DNA of 40,884 nt from Roseovarius sp. MMSF_3350. GTDB lineage: Bacteria; Pseudomonadota; Alphaproteobacteria; Rhodobacterales; Rhodobacteraceae. The notes under the pieces are model-generated. The model saw only the letters and a program-made list of their open reading frames with translations. It was not told the DNA's origin and ran no database searches. Shown piece after piece: positions 1 through 7,404 of the stretch. The stretch spans positions 1 to 40,884 of the forward strand of contig NZ_JASHIZ010000027.1 of the NCBI RefSeq assembly GCF_030733425.1. Direction: 5' to 3'. The position numbers and the translations under genes are program-made. Numbering within the stretch: the first letter of the stretch is position 1; every line of letters starts with the position of its first letter.

Positions 1-14
1 CCCCCCCCCCCCCC
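1..14. other. 14-C homopolymer at the window edge
   Basis: The first 14 bases are all C, followed at once by mixed sequence. This could be a true homopolymer that stopped an assembly or a sequencing/assembly artefact. The following 120 bases up to cobK hold no gene that I can recognise and no clear cobalamin riboswitch. Confidence 0.6.
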
Positions 15-134
15 ATCGGTCGTATTGCGCGCAGCGCAATGCGAAATTGGCCCATTGGCGCGGCAGGCTTGCCCGCCTATAGTCCGCCCGACCATGCCCG
101 CAAGACCGCTCTTCTCACCGCAAAGGCCACCTTC

Positions 135-863
135 GTGACGCTCCTCCTGCTGGCCGGCACGGGCGAGGCCAAGACCATCGCCGCCCAATTGCATGCGAGC
201 GGCATCGTGGCGGTGGCCTCGCTGGCCGGCGCCTCCCGCGCGCCCGCGCCACTGGCCATCCCCACGCGCAGCGGCGGCTTCGGGGGCGAGGCCGCGTTCC
301 GCACCTATCTGAACGATCAGGCCATCACCGCCGTGCTCGACGCAACGCACCCTTTCGCCGCCCGCATCTCGCAACGCACCGCCCGGGTCTGTGCCGACCT
401 CGGCATACCCTATTGCCAGGTCCTGCGCCCACCCTGGACGCCGGGGCCGGGAGACGACTGGATCTTGATCGATCACGAGGAAGAGGCGGCCAGCCACATC
501 GCCCCGGGATCCACCGTCTTTCTCGCCACCGGCCGCCAGACGCTCCAACGCTTCGCCAACCTCTCGGCCTGCACCATCATCAGCCGTCAGATCAACGTGC
601 CCGACACGCCCTTTCCCTTCCCCAACGGCCGTTTCCTGCCCGGCGACCCACCCTTTTCGGAGCAGCACGAATACGACCTTTTCAAATCGCTCGGCATCGA
701 CTGGCTCATCGCCAAGAACGCCGGCGGCCCCACGCCCCGCACCAAGCTGGACGCCGCCCGCCGTCTTGGCATCCGCGTGGCTCTCGTCAACCGCCCCCCG
801 CAGCCCGACGCCCCCCGCGCCGAATCCGCGGACGAGGCGCTTGCATGGGTCCGTGCCCTGTGA
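135..863 (+). CDS. cobK: Precorrin-6A reductase (CobK/CbiJ family)
   Basis: Cytoplasmic NADPH-dependent reductase of corrin-ring synthesis in the aerobic cobalamin (B12) pathway. Counted from a GTG at 135, the 242-residue product begins almost directly with the family's N-terminal LLLLAGTGEA nucleotide-binding segment (about residues 3-12). It then shows DATHPFAA (69-76), typical of CobK/CbiJ, and near the C-terminus KNAGG followed by KLDAARRLGI. The frame stays open upstream to an ATG at 39, but those 32 extra residues lack family character, so GTG 135 is preferred. The stop at 861-863 overlaps the next gene. Other cob genes are probably upstream, outside the window. Confidence 0.88.
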   Translation: MTLLLLAGTGEAKTIAAQLHASGIVAVASLAGASRAPAPLAIPTRSGGFGGEAAFRTYLNDQAITAVLDATHPFAARISQRTARVCADLGIPYCQVLRPPWTPGPGDDWILIDHEEEAASHIAPGSTVFLATGRQTLQRFANLSACTIISRQINVPDTPFPFPNGRFLPGDPPFSEQHEYDLFKSLGIDWLIAKNAGGPTPRTKLDAARRLGIRVALVNRPPQPDAPRAESADEALAWVRAL

Positions 864-1489
864 CCGAGCGGATCATCGAAACCCATGCGGACGTCGCCGA
901 GGGCGTGGCGCACCTCACCGCGCTCTGCCCCCGCATGGCCCATGCCTATCAGCAGACCGGTCCGCTCCCCCTGCGCCGCCGCCGCGACGGCTTCGCCGAG
1001 CTTCTCTCGGCCATCGTCAGTCAGCAGGTTTCCACCGCTTCCGCCACCGCCATATGGGCCCGCTTGAAGGCCGCCCAGCTCACCGGCCCGCGCAAGATCA
1101 TGTGGGCCTCCGACGACGACCTGCGCGCCGCGGGCCTCAGCCGCCAGAAGATCCGCTATGCCCGTGCGCTCTCGGACGCAGGCATAAACTTCAGGGCGCT
1201 CCGCGATGCTCCCACCGACGAGGTCATCGCCACCCTCACGCAAGTTCCCGGCATCGGCACCTGGACGGCCGAGATCTACGCCATGTTCTCGCTGGGCCGG
1301 GCGGATGTCTTCGCCCCCGGCGACCTCGCCCTGCAAGAGGCCGCCCGCCTCCTCTACGATCTACCCGCACGCCCCCGCGACCGCGCCCTGCGCGACATGG
1401 CCATCGCCTGGAGCCCGTGGAGATCGGTTGCAGCCCGCCAGCTCTGGGCCTACTACCGTGTGGCGAAACAAAGGGAAGGCATCAGATGA
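845..1489 (+). CDS. DNA-3-methyladenine glycosylase 2 family protein (AlkA-like, HhH-GPD)
   Basis: Base-excision repair glycosylase that removes alkylated bases from DNA; 214 residues. The sequence shows the HhH-GPD layout: a helix carrying SAIVSQQVS (the conserved glutamine pair region), the helix-hairpin-helix VPGIGTWTA, and downstream APGDLAL containing the expected catalytic aspartate. The ATG at 845 has a GAGG eight bases upstream. A GTG at 860 that overlaps the cobK stop as GTGA is an alternative start. The gene overlaps cobK by 19 nt, and its TGA overlaps the ATG of the next gene (ATGA), so the three are probably cotranscribed, although functionally unrelated. It lacks the extra N-terminal domain of E. 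coli AlkA, as many short homologues do. Confidence 0.88.
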   Translation: MGPCPVTERIIETHADVAEGVAHLTALCPRMAHAYQQTGPLPLRRRRDGFAELLSAIVSQQVSTASATAIWARLKAAQLTGPRKIMWASDDDLRAAGLSRQKIRYARALSDAGINFRALRDAPTDEVIATLTQVPGIGTWTAEIYAMFSLGRADVFAPGDLALQEAARLLYDLPARPRDRALRDMAIAWSPWRSVAARQLWAYYRVAKQREGIR

Positions 1490-2151
1490 CCCGCGTACTT
1501 CAGGCCGGCCGCAAGGAACCCATGTCGGGCACGACCCGCTCCGTCGTCGTCTTCCTGCACGGATACGGCGCCAACGGGGCCGACCTCCTGGGTCTCGCCG
1601 ATCCCCTGGCCGAACACCTGCCCGACACGCTTTTCGTCGCACCCGACGCGCCCGAGACGATCCCGATGATGCCCATGGGCCACCAGTGGTTCCCGATACC
1701 GTGGATCGACGGCTCTAGCGAGGAAGAGGCCCATCGCGGGCTGCAGGCCGCCGCGAAAGACCTCGACGCCTTTCTCGACGCGCTCATGGTGGACGAGGAC
1801 GTACTGCCCGAACAGGTCGTTCTCTTCGGCTTTTCCCAGGGCACGATGATGGCCCTGCACGTCGCGCCCCGCCGCGAGGACGAGATCGCTGGCATCGTCG
1901 GCTTTTCCGGCCGCCTGCTACAACCCGAGCTTCTGGCCGACGAGGTGGTGAGCCGCCCGCCCGTGCTGCTGGTCCATGGCGACGCCGACGACGTTGTGCC
2001 GCCCCAATCCCTTCCCGAGGCCGCCGAAGCGCTGCAATCCGCCGGCTGGAAAGAGGTCTACGCCCACGTCATGAAAGGCACCGCCCACGGTATTGCGCCC
2101 GATGGCCTGTCGGTCGCGCTCGCCTTCATGCGCGACAAGCTCAGCCTCTGA
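1486..2151 (+). CDS. Alpha/beta-hydrolase, carboxylesterase/phospholipase family
   Basis: 221-residue serine esterase of the acyl-protein-thioesterase/carboxylesterase II type. The oxyanion-region motif HGYGANG lies at residues 25-31, the nucleophile elbow GFSQG places Ser117, HGDADDVVP gives Asp168, and GTAHGI gives His200, so a full catalytic triad is present. No signal peptide is seen, so it should be cytoplasmic. The ATG at 1486 overlaps the glycosylase stop (ATGA) and has a good purine-rich site (AGGGAAGG) just upstream. The natural substrate (short-chain ester, lysophospholipid or acyl-thioester) cannot be told from sequence. Confidence 0.88.
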   Translation: MTRVLQAGRKEPMSGTTRSVVVFLHGYGANGADLLGLADPLAEHLPDTLFVAPDAPETIPMMPMGHQWFPIPWIDGSSEEEAHRGLQAAAKDLDAFLDALMVDEDVLPEQVVLFGFSQGTMMALHVAPRREDEIAGIVGFSGRLLQPELLADEVVSRPPVLLVHGDADDVVPPQSLPEAAEALQSAGWKEVYAHVMKGTAHGIAPDGLSVALAFMRDKLSL

Positions 2152-2481
2152 AGCGAAAGCGGTTTCGCCGTCCACCTGGCGCAATCAAACGCGGTTTCAC
2201 CGGCCCCCGCGTAGGGTGGGTGAAAACCCACGCGCTCCCTGGTCACTCGCCGGGCACCCCGGTCGCCACCACATGCTGAGGCCGGGCCGGTATAAACCCC
2301 ACCGGCACCGCGAATTGCCCCGGCACCCCCGCGGGCGCGGCCAAGGTCCAGGCAAAGATCCCCCTGTCGCCAGCAGGACCATACGGTTAACCATGCGGTC
2401 CGTACATCCCCCCGTGGTCGTCAGCCTTGTAACGGACGCCACGCGGGCCAACCCGTTTCGAGGTGCGCTTGCGGTCAGTGC
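2152..2481. other. Intergenic stretch before the pseudogene
   Basis: These 330 bases lie between the esterase and the DKNYY pseudogene. They contain the first 28-bp hairpin repeat (2208-2235) and otherwise GC-rich sequence. A GGTTAACC-like site lies at 2386-2392. I see no convincing small gene or RNA. Confidence 0.5.
2208..2235 (+). repeat. 28-bp hairpin repeat, copy 1
   Basis: A 28-base sequence that recurs without a mismatch at 4493-4520. Its core GTGGGT-GAAA-ACCCAC forms a 6-bp stem closed by a GAAA tetraloop. The two copies bracket the DKNYY pseudogene in direct orientation. They resemble the short GTAGGGTGGG-type palindromes dispersed in many bacterial genomes, but whether this is a REP-like family in this genome cannot be seen here. 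Confidence 0.9.
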
Positions 2482-4499
2482 ATGGAACTTGACACCACGA
2501 AATTTGATATCCTGTCCCAAACCTACGTGCGCGACGCCGACACGATCTACCTGGTCACGGCCCGCAAGCTGAAGCCGATCAAATCCGCTGACGCCGACAG
2601 CTTCACCGCCCTCGGCCCCCTTCATGGCCGGGACGCCACCACCGGCTACTTCCGCGACAAACGCATGCGGCTGGCCAAGGGCAGCGGGCCTGCGGACCTG
2701 CGTCCGCCCGGCCATGTCTACGCCACCGACAGCACGCAGTTTTATTTCAGCACTCACAAGGTGCCGCCCCCCGACGGCATTGACCTCTGCGCGCCCGGCC
2801 TGCGCCTGCGCTGGTTTGACGAAAACGAGGTGAACATGCCCCATGTCGCACTGACCGACGGGGCAGGGGTCTGGATGTCCCTGACGACCGGCCCTGACAC
2901 CTGGGCCCGTCTCGACGGTGCGGATTTCGACACGCTGGCACCCTTGGGCTAGGACGATACGCTGCCCTGGCGCGCGCCCTATTTCCGCGATGTGTCGCGC
3001 GTCTGGTACCGGGGCCTGCGCCTGTCCGATGCGTCCCCCGATGCGGACCGGGTCTGCGGCGCTTCGATGCTGACCGATGGCACCCGTGCCTGGGTCGGCG
3101 CCCGCCTGTTGGACGCGCCTGCCAGTGACCTCGCCTATGTCGACCGATATCACCTGCGCGACGATGCCGGTGCTGACGGTGTCCTTCTGCATCACGGCGA
3201 CCGCGTCGCTTTTCACGGCGCGGCGGACATGACTCGCACGCTCGCCACCGCACGCCCCGCGGCCGAACGCGCCGACCTGACGCAGATCCTGCGCGATCTC
3301 TTCACCACCATGGCCACGCTCTTTGCGCATTACCCGCCTCTTGTCAGCCGGGTCAGCAAGGCGCTCTCGCACATGCAGGAAAACACACCCCCGGCGCCGG
3401 AGCTGCCGGACTTCACCGCCAGGCTCACCACCCACGGCCAGATCGCGCTCGACCTCGCGGACGGCTCCACGCTCAGCCAGCCCGCGACCGCGTGGTGCAC
3501 GCTGGGCTGTCATCTCTGGGCGCACACCACCGGGCGCCCCGCGGCCTTTCTGCCCTATCCGCCGCTCGGCACGATGCTTCCGCGCAGCACCGACGCCCAT
3601 ACGCAGCTGATCAAGGCGCACAGTGCGGGTTTTCACGCCCTGATCGGCCCGACTTTGGCAGGCCGGTCATACCGATGCGGCCCGCACGCTGGCCCATTTC
3701 ACGCTCTGTCTCGCGCGTGATCACCGCGCCTTGACCGAGGTTGCCCTGCAACACCTCGCCGACCTGCCGCGCGACCTCATGCCTGCGCTGCACTACCGTC
3801 CCGCGCATTGCCACTTCGGCTCCACCACCAACCTTGCCGTCGTGCGTCTGATCGTCGCCGATGGCTGGCTCGATGCGCCGGACATACGTGACCGTATCGA
3901 CGTCATCAGCACCGTGCACGGCGCGCTTCTGTCGACCAGCAAGACCGCGTATTTCTTCAAGGAGATTCTGCCCGCCGTGCAGAACCGCTTCGCCGCCGAA
4001 CCCGACGCCGCCGTACGTGAACAACTGGCCACACTGCTCGACGCCTTCCTCGTCAAGGGACAGATCGACGCGGAGGTGAACCGGCTGGTGCACCACGCCG
4101 CCATGCCGCCCGTCATTGAGCTCTGCATCGCCAACGCCAACAACACGGTCTTCAACCGCGCCCGCCTTGCCGAAACCCTCTGGGCGCTGAACCGTGACGC
4201 CGAAGCCGAAGCCACCGCCGAGACCCTCATCACCGAGATCGGCGAGGAGGCGCACCTGCCGGGCGTCTACACCAACCGCCACATCTACCGCACGCCGCGC
4301 CTGTGGTCTGCGTGGCCGCGTCGACACAAGCTGGCGCAAAGCCCCCGATCTCGATACCCACAAATCCCGCATCGCCACGCTCGAAGCGGAGTACTCCGCG
4401 CTTCTCGACCGCTACGGCGAAGACGCCGCGCAATGGCCCGAGACGCAGGACATCCGCTCCGCCATCGACCGATATGCCGCGGGGATCCGCGCCGCGTAG
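2482..4499 (+). pseudogene. Decayed DKNYY-family protein gene (in-frame stop plus two frameshifts)
   Basis: One long reading of about 670 residues can be followed across three lesions. Residues from ATG 2482 run to an in-frame TAG at 2950-2952. The same frame continues from 2953 to about 3660. Sense then moves by one base into the next frame (AGHTDAARTLAHF onward from 3662). At about 4300 it shifts again to the frame ending at TAG 4497-4499. The N-terminal part has repeated pieces such as DADTIYLV and YATDSTQFYF, like DKNYY domains (tandem short repeats of unknown function). The C-terminal part looks helical and is not recognised. Three separate lesions make a real pseudogene more likely than sequencing error. 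The terminal TAG lies inside the second copy of the 28-bp repeat. Confidence 0.8.
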
Positions 4500-4520
4500 G
4501 GTGGGTGAAAACCCACGCGC
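4493..4520 (+). repeat. 28-bp hairpin repeat, copy 2
   Basis: Identical to 2208-2235 over all 28 bases, in the same orientation. It supplies the TAG stop of the preceding pseudogene and ends only 8 nt before the last base of the convergent hydrolase gene, so its hairpin may also act as a boundary between two converging transcripts. Confidence 0.9.
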
Positions 4521-4528
4521 CCGGGTCG

Positions 4529-5434
4529 CTAGAACTTGTTCACCGGGATCTTGAGATAGCTCTTTCCGTCTTCCTCCGGCTCGGGCAGCCGCCCGCCGCG
4601 CAGGTTGACCTGCAACGCTGCCAGCATCCGGTCGGGCAGCGCCAGCGTCGCATCCCGCTTCTCGCGCCGCACCACGTACTCGGCCTTGCTCGCGCCATCC
4701 TTCAAGTGAATGTTCTCGCGCTTCTGCTGGCCCACCGTGCTTTCCCAGGCAGGCTCGTCGCGACTGTCGGTGCCGTAATCGTGCCCGATGAAAACGCGAA
4801 ACGCGTCCGGATGGTCCAAAATCCGCATGATGCTGTCATAAAGCTCCGCCGCCGTCCCGCCGGGAAAATCGCAGCGCGAGGTGCCGGCATCCGGCATCAT
4901 CAGCGTGTCATGGGCAAAGATCGCGTCGCCCACCACATAGGTCACGGACCCCAGCGTATGGCCCGGTGACAACATCACCTTCACGTCCAGATTGCCGATC
5001 TTGAAAGTCTCGCCCTCCGCGAACAGCCGGTCGAAATGCGGATCGACCGGAAAGGCGTCAGGCATGTTGTAATAGTCCCGCCACAGCGCCGCGATATCGC
5101 GCACCTTTTCACCGATCCCCGTGGGCGCGCCGGTCTGCTCCTTCAGCCACGCCCCTGCCATCAGGTGATCCGCATGCGGGTGCGTATCCAAAATCCACTC
5201 CAGTTCCAGCCCGCGTTCCGCGATGTAATCCAGCGCCCATTTCGCCGGCGCGAACCCGGTGGAGAAGGACTTCGGGTCCAGCGTCTGCACCACGTCGATC
5301 AGCGCCGCGTGCCGCGTCTCGGGGCAGATGCAGATATACTGGCAACTGCCTGTTTCTTCGTCATAAAACCCGATCACCTTGGGGCTTCCCGCGCCGTTCG
5401 ACGCCGATATCTTGCTCAGGATGTCGTCGCTCAT
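4529..5434 (-). CDS. Metallo-beta-lactamase-fold hydrolase, Blh/ETHE1-like (possible persulfide dioxygenase), copy A
   Basis: 301-residue cytoplasmic metallohydrolase. The metal motif H85-x-H87-x-D89-H90 (THPHADH) is intact, followed by SPGHTLGS with the next His ligand, the HDTLMMPDAG stretch with the bridging Asp, CDFPGG, and a late GHDYG His. The DFPGG and GHDYG context is typical of the Blh type, relatives of ETHE1 persulfide dioxygenase found with sulfide/persulfide detoxification genes. The start ATG at 5434 has GGAGGGATCGC before it. The adjacent downstream-start gene (5471-6355) is a clear paralogue and the two should be cotranscribed. The exact substrate (glutathione persulfide or another thiol ester) is inference. 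Confidence 0.82.
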   Translation of the reverse strand: MSDDILSKISASNGAGSPKVIGFYDEETGSCQYICICPETRHAALIDVVQTLDPKSFSTGFAPAKWALDYIAERGLELEWILDTHPHADHLMAGAWLKEQTGAPTGIGEKVRDIAALWRDYYNMPDAFPVDPHFDRLFAEGETFKIGNLDVKVMLSPGHTLGSVTYVVGDAIFAHDTLMMPDAGTSRCDFPGGTAAELYDSIMRILDHPDAFRVFIGHDYGTDSRDEPAWESTVGQQKRENIHLKDGASKAEYVVRREKRDATLALPDRMLAALQVNLRGGRLPEPEEDGKSYLKIPVNKF

Positions 5435-5470
5435 GCGATCCCTCCGAATGCGCCTGGAACGCGCGGTGTC

Positions 5471-6355
5471 TTACAACCCGTTAACAGGCACCTTCAGCAC
5501 CGGGTTCCCGTCCTTGTCCGTCGGTACCTTACCCGCCCGCATGTTCACCTGCAGCGAGGGGATGATCAGCCTGGGCATGGCCAGCGTCGCGTCCCGCTCG
5601 GTGCGGAACTTGACGAATTCATCCCGCGTCTTGCCGCCCCCCACGTGGATGTTGTGCGCCTTCTCGTCGCCCACGCTGGTCTCCCAAGCGATATCGCGCC
5701 CGTTGGGGCCGTAATCATGACACATGAACAAACGCATCGCGTCGGGCAGGGCCAGCACCTTCTGGATACTGTCATACAGCTGCCCGGCGTCGCCGCCCGG
5801 AAAATCCGCCCGGGCCGAGCCGCCGTCGGGCATGAAGAGCGTATCGCCCACGAAGGCCGCGTCGCCCATCACATGCACCATGCAGGCGGGCGTATGGCCG
5901 GGTGTGTACATGGCGAAACAGGTCATCCCGCCCACCATGTAGGTGTCGCCATCCTCGAAGAGGGCATCGAACTGCGACCCGTCGCGCTGAAACTCGGTGC
6001 CTTCGTTGAACACCTTGCCGAACGTGTCCTGCACGACCATGATCTTCGATCCGATCCCGATCCTGCCGCCCAGCTTTTCCTGGATATAGGGCGCGGCGGA
6101 CAAGTGGTCTGCATGGACATGCGTCTCTATGATCCACTCCAGCCGCAGGCCCTGGTCCTCGATCTGCCGGATCAATGCGTCGGCATGGTCATAGGTGATC
6201 CGACCCGCAGCGTAATCTATGTCCATCACGCTGTCGATGACCGCGCAGGCGTCGCTGGCGGGGTCCTTGACGATATAGCTGATCGTGTTGGTGGCTTCGT
6301 CGAAAAAGCCCTGCACCTGCGGCGTCACGCCCATGTTCACCGGATAGTCGGTCAT
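5471..6355 (-). CDS. Metallo-beta-lactamase-fold hydrolase, Blh/ETHE1-like (possible persulfide dioxygenase), copy B
   Basis: 294-residue paralogue of the neighbouring gene. It has THVHADHLSAA as the HxHxDH metal motif, TPGHTPACM, GDTLFMPDGGSARADFPGGD and CHDYGPNGRD, all aligned in order with copy A. Both proteins start with a GFxDE segment and end with VNxL/F-type tails (VPVNGL here, IPVNKF in copy A). The ATG at 6355 is preceded by GAGGAGGCGTGAG, a strong ribosome site. It is first in the two-gene unit, with a 36-nt gap to copy A. This copy is closer to the standard Blh pattern; function as persulfide or thioester hydrolase/dioxygenase is inferred from family only. Confidence 0.84.
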   Translation of the reverse strand: MTDYPVNMGVTPQVQGFFDEATNTISYIVKDPASDACAVIDSVMDIDYAAGRITYDHADALIRQIEDQGLRLEWIIETHVHADHLSAAPYIQEKLGGRIGIGSKIMVVQDTFGKVFNEGTEFQRDGSQFDALFEDGDTYMVGGMTCFAMYTPGHTPACMVHVMGDAAFVGDTLFMPDGGSARADFPGGDAGQLYDSIQKVLALPDAMRLFMCHDYGPNGRDIAWETSVGDEKAHNIHVGGGKTRDEFVKFRTERDATLAMPRLIIPSLQVNMRAGKVPTDKDGNPVLKVPVNGL

Positions 6356-6423
6356 CTCACGCCTCCTCTACCTCTCTGTGCCTCCCGGCAGCAGCTGCAA
6401 TCTCGCCGGCCCCGCCTCGCAAC

Positions 6424-7296
6424 TCACCCCAGCTTGCGCAGCCGCCTGATCAGGCTCGACGTGTCCCAACGCCCGCCGCCCATCTTTTGCACATCCTTGT
6501 AATACTGATCCACCAGCGCCGTCACCGGCAGGGACGCGCCGTTCTCGTCCCCGGTCTTCAGGCAGATACCCAGGTCCTTGCGCATCCAGTCCACGGCAAA
6601 GCCATGCTCGAACTGGTCGTCCAGCATCGTCTCGTAGCGGTTCGCCATCTGCCAGCTGCCCGCGGCCCCCTGGCTGATCACCTCGACCACCGCGCGACCG
6701 TCCAGCCCCGCCTTCTCGGCGAAATGCAGCGCCTCGGACAGGCCCTGCACCAGCCCGGCAATGGCGATCTGGTTGCACATCTTCGTCATCTGGCCCGCGC
6801 CGCTCTCGCCGATCCGGCGGCAGAGCTTGGCATAGGTCTCCATAACCGGCTCGGCCTTGGCATACACATCTTCGTCACCGCCGCACATGATCGACAGTTG
6901 TCCGTTCTCGGCCCCCGCCTGACCGCCCGAAATCGGCGCGTCGACATAGCCGATCCCGGCCTCTTTGGCAGCCGCGTAAAGCTCTTCGGTCACCTGCGCC
7001 GACACCGTCGTGTGGTCGACAAAGGTCGCGCCTTTCGCCATGCCGGCAAACGCGCCATCATCGCCCAGGCAGACCGACCGCAGATCGTCGTCATTGCCCA
7101 CGCAGGACATCACGCACTCCGCCCCCTCCGCGGCCTCGCGCGGGGAGGGCGCGTGGCGGCCGCCATGCTCCTTCACCCAGGCCTCGGCCTTGGCCGCCGT
7201 CCGGTTGTAAACGCAAACCTCATGGCCCGCCGATGCCAGGTGCCCCGCCATCGGATACCCCATCACGCCCAGTCCCAGAAATGCCAGCTTCGTCAT
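6424..7296 (-). CDS. NAD(P)-dependent oxidoreductase, 3-hydroxyisobutyrate dehydrogenase family
   Basis: 290-residue beta-hydroxyacid dehydrogenase. An N-terminal Rossmann motif GLGVMGYPMAGHL (about 7-19), VYNRT for NADP/NAD choice, DAPISGGQAGAENGQL (substrate-binding loop) and GAGQMTKMCNQ with the catalytic Lys are all visible, followed by the helical C-terminal domain ending in a KDLGICLK-type segment. Substrates in this family include 3-hydroxyisobutyrate, tartronate semialdehyde and succinic semialdehyde; the sequence alone does not decide. ATG 7296 has GGGAGAACACG upstream; the open frame further upstream is non-homologous. It is divergent from the acylase gene, sharing a 108-bp intergenic region. 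Confidence 0.87.
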   Translation of the reverse strand: MTKLAFLGLGVMGYPMAGHLASAGHEVCVYNRTAAKAEAWVKEHGGRHAPSPREAAEGAECVMSCVGNDDDLRSVCLGDDGAFAGMAKGATFVDHTTVSAQVTEELYAAAKEAGIGYVDAPISGGQAGAENGQLSIMCGGDEDVYAKAEPVMETYAKLCRRIGESGAGQMTKMCNQIAIAGLVQGLSEALHFAEKAGLDGRAVVEVISQGAAGSWQMANRYETMLDDQFEHGFAVDWMRKDLGICLKTGDENGASLPVTALVDQYYKDVQKMGGGRWDTSSLIRRLRKLG

Positions 7297-7404
7297 CGTG
7301 TTCTCCCTCGTGCCGTCGGACCGCTTTTGTGATCGGCGGCCCCATTGTCTAAGCCGGGATTTGTGACTATCCCCACCGGAATGGCAACCTAACGTGGGTG
7401 GGGC

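Noticed and set aside
1..134. Possible cobalamin riboswitch tail ahead of cobK
   Set aside because: The B12-box and conserved core blocks are not seen; only the last part of any leader would be inside the window.
2387..2394. TTAACCAT, a CtrA-like half site, here and at 38937-38944
   Set aside because: About one copy of an 8-mer is expected by chance in 40 kb on both strands, so two copies carry little weight.
5036..6502. A 488-codon open frame antisense to both metallo-hydrolase genes
   Set aside because: It spans two good genes and their gap, with no recognisable domain and no ribosome site.
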